Under the pieces are notes generated by a model. It saw nothing but the letters and a program-made list of their open reading frames with translations, ran no database searches and was not told the origin of the DNA. A stretch of DNA of 64,000 nt, taken from NCBI GenBank assembly GCA_965261255.1, contig CBDHCQ010000004.1, positions 2,728,001 to 2,792,000 on the forward strand. Direction: 5' to 3'. Below, piece after piece: positions 43,650-53,381 of this stretch (position 1 is its first letter; every line of letters starts with the position of its first letter). This DNA comes from Bin80 sp965261255. GTDB taxonomy: Bacteria; Bacteroidota; Rhodothermia; Rhodothermales; Bin80. Position numbers and translations under genes: made by a program.

Positions 43650-45077
43650 ATGCAACCAAAAAGCCATTTTTCAAGACGTGATTTCCTGAAACTCACAGCC
43701 TGTGGAAGCGCTCTTGCGGCTGGCTGTACAGATTTGGGATTAGACGAACCCGCACCGCTTTTTGACGGCCCGGAAATCAATGAGGATGAGTTCATCTCGT
43801 TCAATAGGCGTTACTACAACCAAGGCATTGACCCTACCACCAAGCTGCCCATCAGGGCAATCAAAAATGGCTCACCCTCCGCTGAAACCGATCCCCTTGC
43901 AATAGCATATCGCCTTCAGCACCTTGTTGACGAGCCACTCCGGGTGGATGAAGTGGATGCCCTCCTTACACAGATACTCGCGGCCCAGATATCTGATCGG
44001 CCGCCGAGGAATTACCGCAACATGATCCCGCGCCTAACGCTCGCCAACGGTACGGCCACACCAGCCACGACCCGGTATTCGATTGTGGAAAATGCTGTCT
44101 TGGCTGCACGTGTGGCAATGGCTGCACAGCGATTCAATGGTACATCCACCGCGGATAAGGCTCTGACTTTTCTGGAGAAACAAAAAACCGGCTACAATCA
44201 AGCTCTCGCACAAGGGCAGGGGTTCCTTCCGTTTGATGCAGATGCGACCGTCTTTGGTCTCAGCCCCACATACATGGACCTGCTTTTTGGCGGCTATTAC
44301 GCAAGTGTAGCCTTCGTATTGTCCTACATCATCGGTGGTACATCTCAGGTACCGGACGCCAACGCTGGGCGAACCTCATGGCACAGCATGATCGCGGAGC
44401 AAGAAAAATACATGGGCCAGCACCAGGCTTCAACTACGGGCGTACATACTATTCAGACTCCTCTTGCCAAGAATGGCAGTGCTTTCCAATTTTTTCATGC
44501 ACTGCTAACGCTTGAGCGTGAAGCTATTCCGCCATCACTGTACAATGGCCTGTATAATGCACTGTACTCCTATCTGGACGCTGCAGTGTTTGATCGAGTA
44601 CCCGGAATCTATTCAGCGGGGCCCTATAAGGGGGGATTCCTGCGAGACAACGGATTGGCCCGTCTCTCAGCCCGCCAGCGCTTACAAAGCACTCAGGAAA
44701 CTGTTGTTAACGTTGATGCACTCGCCATTGCCCTCAAACTGTTTGATGAAGATTCGGACGAGCGGAAAACGGTTCGCGGGTGGATTGGATTATTTGCTAC
44801 CGTTGCCGAGGCCACAGGTCCACTCGGCTACTTTGGCGCAATGGACCGCGATGGGAATGTGACCCAAGACTTGTATCTGCGCCAGAACGGTGCTATGATC
44901 CTGCTAAAATCCGATGGCCCCGCGCTACTTGATGCATTCCTGAGGGCTCAAGGAAAACCAAGTATGCGGGAAATGATGAGTGATGTCAAACTGGTATGGG
45001 AGGGCGCTCCCCTTAACCGGATTGACGATACCCTGCCACTCCCGATAAGGTCAGAGCGGTTGTTCACGTCTCGTTAG
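43650..45077 (+). CDS. Tat-exported lipoprotein of unknown function
   Basis: 475 residues from the ATG at 43650, which gives a clean twin-arginine signal (SRRDFLKLTACGS) ending in a lipobox-like LAAGC; an upstream start at 43617 adds 11 hydrophobic residues. The mature part is mostly helical (GTSTADKALTFLEKQKTGYNQ, FQFFHALLTLEREA, NVDALAIALKLFDEDSDERK). Several blocks resemble an (alpha/alpha) toroid such as DUF3131 or glucoamylase-like proteins (TYMDLLFGGYYASVAFVLSYI, GFLRDNGLARLSARQRLQS), but no catalytic residues can be assigned. Not confidently recognised. Confidence 0.7.
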   Translation: MQPKSHFSRRDFLKLTACGSALAAGCTDLGLDEPAPLFDGPEINEDEFISFNRRYYNQGIDPTTKLPIRAIKNGSPSAETDPLAIAYRLQHLVDEPLRVDEVDALLTQILAAQISDRPPRNYRNMIPRLTLANGTATPATTRYSIVENAVLAARVAMAAQRFNGTSTADKALTFLEKQKTGYNQALAQGQGFLPFDADATVFGLSPTYMDLLFGGYYASVAFVLSYIIGGTSQVPDANAGRTSWHSMIAEQEKYMGQHQASTTGVHTIQTPLAKNGSAFQFFHALLTLEREAIPPSLYNGLYNALYSYLDAAVFDRVPGIYSAGPYKGGFLRDNGLARLSARQRLQSTQETVVNVDALAIALKLFDEDSDERKTVRGWIGLFATVAEATGPLGYFGAMDRDGNVTQDLYLRQNGAMILLKSDGPALLDAFLRAQGKPSMREMMSDVKLVWEGAPLNRIDDTLPLPIRSERLFTSR

Positions 45078-45459
45078 CACTCGGACTTCTCGAGCAATCA
45101 TCCCCCGTGATGAGCCCGATACTGTTCGACAACTCATATTTGTTCAGCCAGTACCTCCATCATTGCAATCCCCTACAATTCAACGGGGCGTAGCACTCGT
45201 TAATTATCCGTATGAATGGATTAAATGGAAGTCAACCAGAGGGCAAACAGCATCCCGATGGCTTCTCATCAAAGATGAGTTCAGGAAAAACAGGCGAATG
45301 GCAGGTCACCATCTGTTCAGGATTGGTGTACCTACCACGCTAATTATCCCAATTTCATCGACCGCACTGACGGAGTCTTCGGTCAACCCTCATTTACAAT
45401 GCAGAGGAACCTGTGCTTTGTCCACCGACACGCACAGTACAGACTGAATCCGTCAGCAA
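45078..45459. other. Intergenic region, nothing convincing
   Basis: 382 bp between two convergent genes. A short plus-strand frame (45163-45447) has no ribosome binding site, motif or signal. No strong hairpin with a U-run was found. Confidence 0.4.
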
Positions 45460-46377
45460 CTATTCGTCAAAAAAGGGAAACAACGCTTTTAGCTGTTCTC
45501 GAGTTGGCTGACTTCCGTACTCGGAAACTTCAAATGCTTCAGCAAACTCCACAGCATTCCCGCGTTCAGTCCCGTAATACTCTATCAGCAGGTCTCTATA
45601 ATTATCGGCTACGCTTGCATCCCTAGCCTCAAAGCGCTCACGTATCCAAGCTTTCCGTGCTTCTTCTTCTTCAGGCACCTCATCGTGGTAACCGGCAAGC
45701 CACGCATTCCAGTCAGAAAACTGACTCCTGAGTGCCGCCATACAAGCATACTTCTGATCTCCTACTGGACCAATATCTACAATGATGTCTGGAGTAAATG
45801 GATAAGGCCGCTGGAAACGATCATGGTAATACAGGAATACAGGATTCTTTTCTACACGAGGAACGGTGGGCGTGAAATACGGCACCGTAACCATGAAAGC
45901 AGCATCCTGAACAAGTATTGCCGTGTACCGGTGGTCTGGATGGTAATCGTTTGAACGCGGTCCCAAAACGATATCGGCTTGCCATTCGCGTATTAGTCTC
46001 GCAATTGTTTTGCGATTTTCCAATGTGGGCATGAGCTCTCCATCATGATTGTCAAGCATGACCGATTCCTCGATTCCCAGTATCTTGCCACAGTCTTCAA
46101 TCTCGGCCTTGCGGGTAAGCGCAAGCGGACCTCCCGCCATGGCATAATGACCAATATCACCATTCGTAACCGAGACAAACTTTACCTTATGCCCCATTGC
46201 GGCCCACATAGCAGCAACTCCGGCGGCACGCACCTCACAATCATCCGGGTGCCCGCCAAAGGCAATTATTCTAAGCGGATCCTGTGCTGCAACTGAACCT
46301 GCAATAAATATCGTGCCCAGAAACAGACTAAGAAGGTTGCGCGTCCGCTGAGCTGAGTTTTGAGACTTCATCAACAT
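45460..46377 (-). CDS. PIG-L family deacetylase, exported
   Basis: 305 residues. Signal peptide ending GSVAAQ. The zinc site GGHPDDCE at 41-48 corresponds to the usual AHPDDE, with the last Glu shifted behind a Cys. The third ligand His lies in the NDYHPDHRYTA block. Family knowledge: LmbE/PIG-L enzymes remove N-acetyl groups from GlcNAc-type substrates. Exported members act in the envelope. The Cys after HPDD is a known variant pattern in this group and not evidence of inactivity. Confidence 0.88.
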   Translation of the reverse strand: MLMKSQNSAQRTRNLLSLFLGTIFIAGSVAAQDPLRIIAFGGHPDDCEVRAAGVAAMWAAMGHKVKFVSVTNGDIGHYAMAGGPLALTRKAEIEDCGKILGIEESVMLDNHDGELMPTLENRKTIARLIREWQADIVLGPRSNDYHPDHRYTAILVQDAAFMVTVPYFTPTVPRVEKNPVFLYYHDRFQRPYPFTPDIIVDIGPVGDQKYACMAALRSQFSDWNAWLAGYHDEVPEEEEARKAWIRERFEARDASVADNYRDLLIEYYGTERGNAVEFAEAFEVSEYGSQPTREQLKALFPFFDE

Positions 46378-46409
46378 GAGTTAAATTTTAGTTTTACCAC
46401 ACAACCCTA

Positions 46410-47732
46410 ATGTTACGCAAGATTTTGATTCTATGCTTCCTGACCTTCGGCCATTTTGCCCTCGGTCAGTCACTGGAGACCCAAGTAGACTCATTGTTCT
46501 CCTCCTTAGATAAACCCGATGTCCCCGGTGCGGCCGTTGTGATCATGCGTGGAGACAGCGTGCACTTTGCCAAAGGCTACGGTATAGCTAACCTCGAGTA
46601 TAATGTCCCCGTCACCCCTGAAACGGTGTTCCTAGTGGCGAGTGTATCCAAACAGTTTACGGCGTATGGTATTGCACTTCTTGCAACGCATGGCAAAATC
46701 TCACTTAATGCCCCCGTGACAGACTACGTCCCCGAGCTACACGCATTCGCACCCCCCATTACTGTACAGCACCTGGTACACCACACGAGCGGACTGCGTG
46801 ACGAATTTGGGTTACTCTCATTAGCCGGGTATCGTATGGATGATGTGATCACGAAGGACGATATCCTGCGGCTGATCTATCGTCAACGTGTGCTCAATTT
46901 TGATCCAGGAACAGAATACCTGTACAGCAACTCAGGTTATACGCTGATGGCGGAGATTATTGAACGTGTGACTGGACAGTCATTCAGTGATTGGACGCGT
47001 GACAACCTATTCCTGCCCTTGGGAATGACCAAATCCCATTTCAGATCAGAGCAAGGGAAGGTGATCCCCAATGTTGCATCCGGCTATATCACTGCACCCA
47101 ACGGCTATAAAGCACAGCGAGTGAATTACTCCAGCGTCGGTGCAAGCGGGCTGTATACAACCGCACTGGACCTCGGGAAATGGCTAACTGCGCTGAAATA
47201 CGGGACAATCGGTGGAGAGAGAACACGTGATCTGGCGCACACCCGCGGAGTGCTCACAAACGGTGATACACTTGCATACGCGTTTGGCCTCAGCCACGGA
47301 CAATTCAGAGGCACACGCTCCATAGGGCACAGCGGCTCCCATCGCGGATTTCGTGCCTGGGCTGGTCGCTTCCCTGAATACGATCTGGGTATTGTAGTGC
47401 TTGGTAATCTGGAAGAATTCACTCCCTCTGATATGGCAATGAACATTGCCGCTTTATTTATTGACGATAAGCACCTGCATGCGTACGAGGGCACTTACTA
47501 CAGTGAGGAACTCGGCAGTACACTATATATCACTATGGAAGCTGATACGCTACGATTGCACTCTCGCCGAGGCAGATTGGCAACGCTGTCAAGAACTGGA
47601 TTGAACTCTTTTTACAGCGATGCCTGGTACCTGAGTGCGCTTGAATTCAAACAGGAGGGGGACAGCTTGGCCGGTTTTAGCGCATCCTCTGGGCGCACTC
47701 AAGAGGTTTGGTTTAAAAAGATGAATCAATGA
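46410..47732 (+). CDS. Secreted serine hydrolase, beta-lactamase class C-like (first of a tandem pair)
   Basis: 440 residues. Signal peptide ends at FALGQ. Active-site Ser78 and Lys81 in ASVSKQF, Tyr-Ser-Asn at 172-174 in LYSNSGY and the third motif in GHSGSHRG. A C-terminal beta-rich domain (about 350-440, EGTYYSEELGSTLYI) of the DUF3471 type follows. Family knowledge: penicillin-binding-protein-like esterases or D-amino peptidases; lactamase activity is not implied. The next gene overlaps by 4 bp. Confidence 0.9.
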   Translation: MLRKILILCFLTFGHFALGQSLETQVDSLFSSLDKPDVPGAAVVIMRGDSVHFAKGYGIANLEYNVPVTPETVFLVASVSKQFTAYGIALLATHGKISLNAPVTDYVPELHAFAPPITVQHLVHHTSGLRDEFGLLSLAGYRMDDVITKDDILRLIYRQRVLNFDPGTEYLYSNSGYTLMAEIIERVTGQSFSDWTRDNLFLPLGMTKSHFRSEQGKVIPNVASGYITAPNGYKAQRVNYSSVGASGLYTTALDLGKWLTALKYGTIGGERTRDLAHTRGVLTNGDTLAYAFGLSHGQFRGTRSIGHSGSHRGFRAWAGRFPEYDLGIVVLGNLEEFTPSDMAMNIAALFIDDKHLHAYEGTYYSEELGSTLYITMEADTLRLHSRRGRLATLSRTGLNSFYSDAWYLSALEFKQEGDSLAGFSASSGRTQEVWFKKMNQ

Positions 47733-49333
47733 TTCGTGTACTATTCTGTCTTTTCCTCGTTGTACAGACGCCAGCCTACGCACAGGTGGATAAGCTTTTC
47801 AGGGCTTGGGATACAAATGAAAGTCCGGGGGCCGCAGTAGCCGTACTCTACCGTGGGGCAGTCCTGCATCACGAGGGATATGGCATGGCGAACCTTGAGC
47901 ATGGCATACCTATCACGTCAACCAGCGTTTTCGATGTTGCTTCGGTATCAAAGCAATTCTGTGCATTTGCTGTTGCCCTTCTCGTTGATGAAGGGACGAT
48001 TGCACTTGACGACGATATTCGAACGCACATGCCAGAGTTGCCGGATTTTGGACATACAATCACTCTTCGGCATCTCCTTCATCATACCAGCGGGCTTCGA
48101 GACTGGCCAGGAATGCTTGCAATGGCAGGACGCAATATGGAGGATGTGATCTCCATGGAAGAAATCACCGCTTTCATCAAGCACCAGCGCATGTTGAATT
48201 TTGTCCCCGGAACGCAGTATAGTTATTCCAATACAGGCTACACTATCCTGGCATTGCTGATTGAGCGCTTGAGCGGGCAGTCCTTCCGAACCTTCACGGA
48301 GGAAAGGATATTTGCACCGCTTGATATGACACAGACGCATTTTCAGGACGATCACGAAGAAATTGTACCCGGGCGCGTAGTCAGCTACTCCTCGCAACTC
48401 GGTGAAATTAAGCGACTTGGTAACGGCCTCATGGCCCTCGGCTCAAGTTCTTTGCACACGACGACCGAGGACCTTCTGAAATGGGTGCAAAACTTTGAAG
48501 ATCAGAAAATAGGATCTCCCGCGGTACACGCTATGATGAATTCGCAGGGACAGCTAAACGATGGTACTGAAATCCCCTATGGCTTTGGGCTTGTCAGGGG
48601 GAACTACAGGGGATTGAATACAATCTCGCATTCGGGCGGATGGGCCGGTTTTCGGACGGTAATCCTGCGAATACCCGATCATGAATTCACCGCTATTGTA
48701 CTCAGCAATTCGGCCATTATGAATGCTCCGACCATGGCGCAGCGCGTCACAGAGCACTACCTGGATGCATTCATGTCCCCGCCAACCCCACCAACTGTCA
48801 CCGCGGACAATGTGCCTCCACTAAGCGACTACACGGGAGTTTATGACTTCGGAAAAGCATACGTTCTGCAGTTAATTCCCCGAGGGGAATCACTTACAGC
48901 TTACTGGCCACCTACCTCACCAGTACCTGTTCAACCAATTGGTGTAGACTCCCTCCGCATTCCAGCACTCAATCTGACTATCACATTCAAACGCGATTCT
49001 TCGGGTTCGGTCATAAACGCGTCCACACAGGGATTAAATGCCGCGCGTCTTTCACCATCAGAGGACACGAGTCTGTATATGTATGAAGGATGCTACACAA
49101 GTGAAGAGCTTGGCGTATCCTACTCAATAATTGCGCAGGATACTGTACTGGTCGCAAGTGACCCCCGTGGCAACAAGCTCACATTTACAAAGGCGGTTGA
49201 CCATGTCTTTGTGGGTAACACCTGGTTCGCGCCTGTCATCCGTATGGAGGCGGATAAAGCAAGTGGGACGGTGACGCATTTTGAAGCCAACAACGCACGC
49301 AGTCTGCACGTACGATTCATTAAAGGCTGCTAA
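47729..49333 (+). CDS. Secreted serine hydrolase, beta-lactamase class C-like (second of a tandem pair)
   Basis: 534 residues. Signal peptide ends PAYAQ. Ser72 and Lys75 in ASVSKQF, YSN at 166-168, and SHSGGWAG as third motif. Two C-terminal beta-rich domains rather than one (about 345-440 and 440-534), the last similar to the tail of the first copy (EGCYTSEELGVSYSI). ATG overlaps the upstream stop. Its TAA overlaps the TAG of the convergent gene. Confidence 0.9.
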   Translation: MIRVLFCLFLVVQTPAYAQVDKLFRAWDTNESPGAAVAVLYRGAVLHHEGYGMANLEHGIPITSTSVFDVASVSKQFCAFAVALLVDEGTIALDDDIRTHMPELPDFGHTITLRHLLHHTSGLRDWPGMLAMAGRNMEDVISMEEITAFIKHQRMLNFVPGTQYSYSNTGYTILALLIERLSGQSFRTFTEERIFAPLDMTQTHFQDDHEEIVPGRVVSYSSQLGEIKRLGNGLMALGSSSLHTTTEDLLKWVQNFEDQKIGSPAVHAMMNSQGQLNDGTEIPYGFGLVRGNYRGLNTISHSGGWAGFRTVILRIPDHEFTAIVLSNSAIMNAPTMAQRVTEHYLDAFMSPPTPPTVTADNVPPLSDYTGVYDFGKAYVLQLIPRGESLTAYWPPTSPVPVQPIGVDSLRIPALNLTITFKRDSSGSVINASTQGLNAARLSPSEDTSLYMYEGCYTSEELGVSYSIIAQDTVLVASDPRGNKLTFTKAVDHVFVGNTWFAPVIRMEADKASGTVTHFEANNARSLHVRFIKGC

Positions 49334-50382
49334 ATCCGCTCCAGCTTAATGGGGTAAGTCTTGCCTGCGTTCCACTGACAAACATACAGGTTTTCGTCTG
49401 TGTCCACGCAAACATCGTGGCAGTGATTGAAAATGGGCTCGTCCTGCAACATGAGCTGGAGAACCCCATTTTCGTAGAAGGGTGGGGTTCCTCCAGGATT
49501 CGAAACCACGCGATCGTTCTTGTCTAGAATCGTTACGAATCCAGAATCTGGCGTCTGATTTAGATAGCGGAGCCTTGACCAGCACACACCCGAATACAAC
49601 ATCTCTCCATAAATCACCGCACGGCACACATACGCGCCAGGCAGAAAAATCGTTGAGAGATAATCTCCATTGAGAGAATACCGCTTAAAGGCATTGTGCG
49701 CCCGACTCGTGCATATCAGAGATGGTGCATCTGGATCTCGCAAATCTACGCACACACCGTGTACCGTTTGGAACTGATGATCCTCATCCCCCCTTCCTCC
49801 AAACTTTCGCATGTATTCGCCCGCGGCATTGAACTGGAGAATCCATTGTGAACCATAACCATCGGCTACGTAAATGTCCCCATTCGGTCCCACAGCGGTT
49901 TCCGTTGGATGATAGGCATCAGACTCCGCGTAAGCTCCGACTTCACGTGGATGGGGCAAACTAAGAACTACGCGTCCGTCCAGTGTGGTCTTGACAACCT
50001 GCGGGTTTCCATCGAAACCATTATCACAAATGAATAGGAATTCCTCTCCACCAGCATTCCATAGCGTCAGGCCATGCCCATAAGGATACTCACTGCCCCA
50101 GGTATCAAGTACCGTGCCCGACCTGTCGTAGATCAATATATTGTTGCGTGTTTCATCGCCAATCATGATCAGACGGCCTGCACTGTCCTGAACCATTTCG
50201 TGGCAGTTATTAACGGGCACTAGGCTTGCATCCTGTTGCCCCCAATTCCTATGCACGCGGTAGCGGTAGTCACCGTGCCCAATAATTTCGTCCGGTTCAG
50301 TCTGTTTGATGACAATGTTTGGTGAAAACAGGCCCACGCCAGCGGCCTGAACGGTAAGTTGTGTAAATTCGCGTCGATTCAT
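49330..50382 (-). CDS. NHL/six-bladed beta-propeller protein with Tat-like signal
   Basis: 350 residues. N-terminal MNRREFTQLTVQAAGVGLF is a twin-arginine-type signal. Repeated NHL-like blades: GRLIMIGDETRNNILIYDRSG, VGPNGDIYVADGYGSQWILQF, YMRKFGGRGDEDHQFQTVHGV, and the closing DENLYVCQWNAGKTYPIKL. No catalytic motif; such propellers bind ligands or act as lyases. Stops at 49330, overlapping the stop of the serine hydrolase. Confidence 0.8.
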   Translation of the reverse strand: MNRREFTQLTVQAAGVGLFSPNIVIKQTEPDEIIGHGDYRYRVHRNWGQQDASLVPVNNCHEMVQDSAGRLIMIGDETRNNILIYDRSGTVLDTWGSEYPYGHGLTLWNAGGEEFLFICDNGFDGNPQVVKTTLDGRVVLSLPHPREVGAYAESDAYHPTETAVGPNGDIYVADGYGSQWILQFNAAGEYMRKFGGRGDEDHQFQTVHGVCVDLRDPDAPSLICTSRAHNAFKRYSLNGDYLSTIFLPGAYVCRAVIYGEMLYSGVCWSRLRYLNQTPDSGFVTILDKNDRVVSNPGGTPPFYENGVLQLMLQDEPIFNHCHDVCVDTDENLYVCQWNAGKTYPIKLERI

Positions 50383-50863
50383 GGTGAATTGTCTGGTGCT
50401 ACTTGGGATTAATCAGGGGATCGTTCGCTAGCTGACTACTATTTAGCACGATGACTGAAGTCTGCTTGACTCTTGTACTTTGCATTAGCTAACCTCCAAA
50501 GGTAAAGCAGAAGATGCACCATGCCATGGAGATTAAGAATAAAGAAAGAAAACTGTATACCTACTGCAAACCATCAGTTGCATTATTTAAGCTTTTCTCA
50601 ATAAAAATTACATACTCGAACGCATAAATGATTCGCTTCATTTTCCCCCTTGGAAGGTAAAGCCGTGCCTGCCGTCCTTAGTCCGGATTGTGCCGAAGTT
50701 GTGCATCTCCCGTAGAGAGGAAAATAACGAAAATGCGCCCCCTCACCGCAACAGTGTTTGGCAGACGTCTATCATTTGCTCTGGCTGCACTGGCAGTTTT
50801 ATTAGAGTTACGCCATCCTCATTTTGCAGCTTACGCCAGACAAGCGAAACCATTCCACCTCGA
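50383..50863. other. Intergenic region; AT-rich part upstream, no clear gene
   Basis: 480 bp. The stretch 50520-50640 is AT-rich and promoter-like for the minus-strand propeller gene. A plus-strand frame from about 50733 starts with a signal-peptide-like segment (RLSFALAALAVLLEL) but stops after about 55 codons inside the convergent hydrolase, so it may be a truncated remnant. Confidence 0.35.
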
Positions 50864-51802
50864 TCAAGACTTCATGAGGTTGTGCTTTCTGAGATAGTCG
50901 ACCACGACTTGAGCACATTGGGCAGGCTTTTCGAGCTGAAGGAGATGTGTCGATTCAGGTAAGAAATCGTAGTCTAATTTTACAATATAGCTTAGGTCAA
51001 ACGTCGGTAAATAGGAATACGGTAACGTGGGGTCAGCCCCGAGAACCTTCACTGGACAATGGATGTGATCAAAGTCCGCGAGAACTGCAAAGCTCCCCGC
51101 GAATTCTAGTATCCGCGCCTCATACTCGGGCGGGCAGCACAGTTCATATCCCTCGTGGTCTGCAGATTCGCGTAATGTGGTTTGTGCCAAGAGTTCAAAA
51201 ACCCCTGGAACAACCAACTGAAAACTCGGCAGGTAAGGGATTATTTCTGCGAGATGCCCCCTGGTTGCAAACTTATTGGCGCGCAGCCGGGTCAACTCGG
51301 CATTACGACTTGCCGCTGCCTCAAACTCGGCGTAACCCCTACCTCCCTTGCAAATGGGTGGATCAAATAGAACTAGTCCTGCAAATAGATCCGGTCTGAT
51401 ACGAGGTTGTAAAGCTACGAGAGCTGTCAATGAGTGGTAGATTCCTACTCTTGGTTTGCTGCCATAATGACGATCAACCGCATCAAGAATAATCTCTAGA
51501 TCCCGTACAAATATCGGAAGATTGTGGTACTTCACATCCCCAACAGGATTCCAGCCGTGATTTCTGAGATCATACACTATAACATCAAAGTCCTCAAGAA
51601 AGAGCGACCAAAAAGGATAGTAAAGATCTATCGCGAAACCGTTTCCGTGGCTTAAAATCAGGCGAGGCCCTGCCGGATTCCCGTGGCGCCGAATAATGAC
51701 TAAGGAACCGTCATGCATGCGTACCTCATGGGCGGACTCCGGGCTAGGCACGACCCAATTTCTACCCTCAGCTGCCATTTGTTCCTGTGATGGCTTCATC
51801 AT
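50864..51802 (-). CDS. Alpha/beta hydrolase
   Basis: 312 residues, no signal peptide. Oxyanion region LILSHGNGFAIDLYYPF, nucleophile Ser124 in VGIYHSLTAL (the elbow lacks its usual last Gly), an acid in KVLGADPT, and His in PESTHLLQLEKP. Cap region rich in helices. Lipase or thioesterase-type activity is possible. Oriented toward the same side as the orphan acyl carrier protein, 209 bp apart, so a link is conceivable but unproven. Confidence 0.82.
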   Translation of the reverse strand: MMKPSQEQMAAEGRNWVVPSPESAHEVRMHDGSLVIIRRHGNPAGPRLILSHGNGFAIDLYYPFWSLFLEDFDVIVYDLRNHGWNPVGDVKYHNLPIFVRDLEIILDAVDRHYGSKPRVGIYHSLTALVALQPRIRPDLFAGLVLFDPPICKGGRGYAEFEAAASRNAELTRLRANKFATRGHLAEIIPYLPSFQLVVPGVFELLAQTTLRESADHEGYELCCPPEYEARILEFAGSFAVLADFDHIHCPVKVLGADPTLPYSYLPTFDLSYIVKLDYDFLPESTHLLQLEKPAQCAQVVVDYLRKHNLMKS

Positions 51803-52011
51803 TCGTCGATAAAGTAACTCAGGAGTCCAAATGAGCGGTTCCTTATGCGCACGCCCCTAGCTCCTCGCACATCATACGAGCAGCACACGCCCTGACCAGA
51901 CACCCTGTTAGGGTAATCTGACATCCCTGACCATAGCCAGCAACACCGCGCGACCCTTTGGCAATCACCAAAGAGAAACCCACGACAATAAAACCTACTC
52001 ACCAACCGGGG

Positions 52012-52239
52012 CTAACCAGCGGCATCGATATGATTGACAACCGCCCGCATGCTCCCGAGTTTTGCAGCTTCGTCGGGCGAGATGTTAACGCCAAACTCCC
52101 TGCAAACTTCCTTCAGGAAGGCAACGGCGTCCACCGAGTTAACCCCGAGATCCGAGGCGCTGGAGTTTATCGCATCTGGATCGCTTATGCCAAGGTGCTG
52201 CTCCAAGAGAGATTGAAAGCGTTGTTCTGTTGTTGCCAT
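52012..52239 (-). CDS. Acyl carrier protein
   Basis: 75 residues from the ATG at 52239; a longer reading to 52329 adds 30 residues of no ACP character. Four-helix pattern with the phosphopantetheine site Ser35 in LGVNSVDAVAFL (the usual DSL becomes NSV). Acidic character is weak and no fatty-acid or polyketide genes are nearby, so this is an orphan ACP of unknown pathway. Carries acyl groups as thioesters after modification. Confidence 0.8.
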   Translation of the reverse strand: MATTEQRFQSLLEQHLGISDPDAINSSASDLGVNSVDAVAFLKEVCREFGVNISPDEAAKLGSMRAVVNHIDAAG

Positions 52240-52458
52240 TATTTCGTTGTGCTTGTGGTTTACGGTTAATTGCGGAGACTGCTGCACAGTCCGCGTGCAT
52301 AAGGTCAGAATATAGTGAAAAACTTGCACATTTCATATTCCTTTCCTGTTATGCTCGAAACTCTATTCATCAACACTCATATCTGGCAAATCCGAATAAT
52401 CAATCCACACGAACATCAATTGAACCGTTGTATTTTTCCCGCCCTGCGTTTCGAGTTA

Positions 52459-53205
52459 TCAAAAGGGGAAATCTATACTCAGGTTCAATACTTGCGCGTA
52501 CAACGGCGCAGTCCGCGTAATGCGCCCGCTAATACCTATTACATCTTCCACGGACAGCATCGGTGCATCCATGGACACAATTAATCGAATTTCATTGCCC
52601 TCGTCGTCCATGGCCACCACTAGGTCCTCTTCAAAACCCGTAATAACACAGTCCGTCATCAGGATACGCCCCATACTGCGCGACGAGTCTGCCTGCACAT
52701 CGGCAATGCTAGTATAGTCAACACTCCAGGTCAACGCACCAGCTCGAGTCATCAGTGACCTGAATCCAGACTCAAGTCCCTCTTGATACTCTCCCATACC
52801 AAAAAATTTCGCCATCTCTATCTTGATCGAGTCCAGTACCTGGGCGGGCAGCTCCCATGCTATACCGTTACCTACCGTAATATGAACTAATCGCTCCACC
52901 GGGGCAAGGAGAATCATAATGCCATTGTTGGTTTCTGGTGCACCCAGTTCCCATGAGGTATATAATGCCTCAGTGTACGCCTCAATGGATTGTTGCTGCA
53001 GGGATTCCACGGTTACCCCCACGAGTGCAACCGATGTGCTGTCATAAAAACTCGAAAGCATGTCCATCAGTGCATACTCATCTTCCGTCTCCAACACATC
53101 CGCCTGATCAACTATCCAGTCAGGTTCTAGCGGCTGATCGGCCGACATGCAGCCGTACATTGTAGCTACGGGTAGCAAAAAAACGACACGCCGCCACACA
53201 CTCAT
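52459..53205 (-). CDS. TPM-domain lipoprotein
   Basis: 248 residues. Lipobox TMYGC, Cys19. TPM domain at about 28-150: VDQADVLETEDEYALMDMLSSFY, STSVALVGVTVESL, APETNNGIMILLAPVERLVHITVGNGI and the end of the fold around LDSIKIEMAKFFGMGEY. A second small beta domain (about 170-248, with ILMTDCVITGFEEDLVVAMDDEGNE) follows in place of the usual membrane helix. Family knowledge: TPM proteins are envelope proteins linked to Psb32/YgcG and some have phosphatase activity. Confidence 0.78.
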   Translation of the reverse strand: MSVWRRVVFLLPVATMYGCMSADQPLEPDWIVDQADVLETEDEYALMDMLSSFYDSTSVALVGVTVESLQQQSIEAYTEALYTSWELGAPETNNGIMILLAPVERLVHITVGNGIAWELPAQVLDSIKIEMAKFFGMGEYQEGLESGFRSLMTRAGALTWSVDYTSIADVQADSSRSMGRILMTDCVITGFEEDLVVAMDDEGNEIRLIVSMDAPMLSVEDVIGISGRITRTAPLYAQVLNLSIDFPF

Positions 53206-53381
53206 CGGCCGAATCCTGCTGGGAAGATGGTGGAAAATAATATCAATAATTCACCTGTCGTAACGTAACGTGAATAACCAAACCACCGTGCTCAGTAGAC
53301 GCAAAGTAAATCACGCAAACTGCCGACATCTGGTGCTGTCCCTGATATATTCCTCCAGGGATACTCATCAATTGATGCGTT

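Noticed and set aside
45163..45447. Plus-strand frame of 94 codons between convergent genes
   Set aside because: No start signal, no motif, poor composition.
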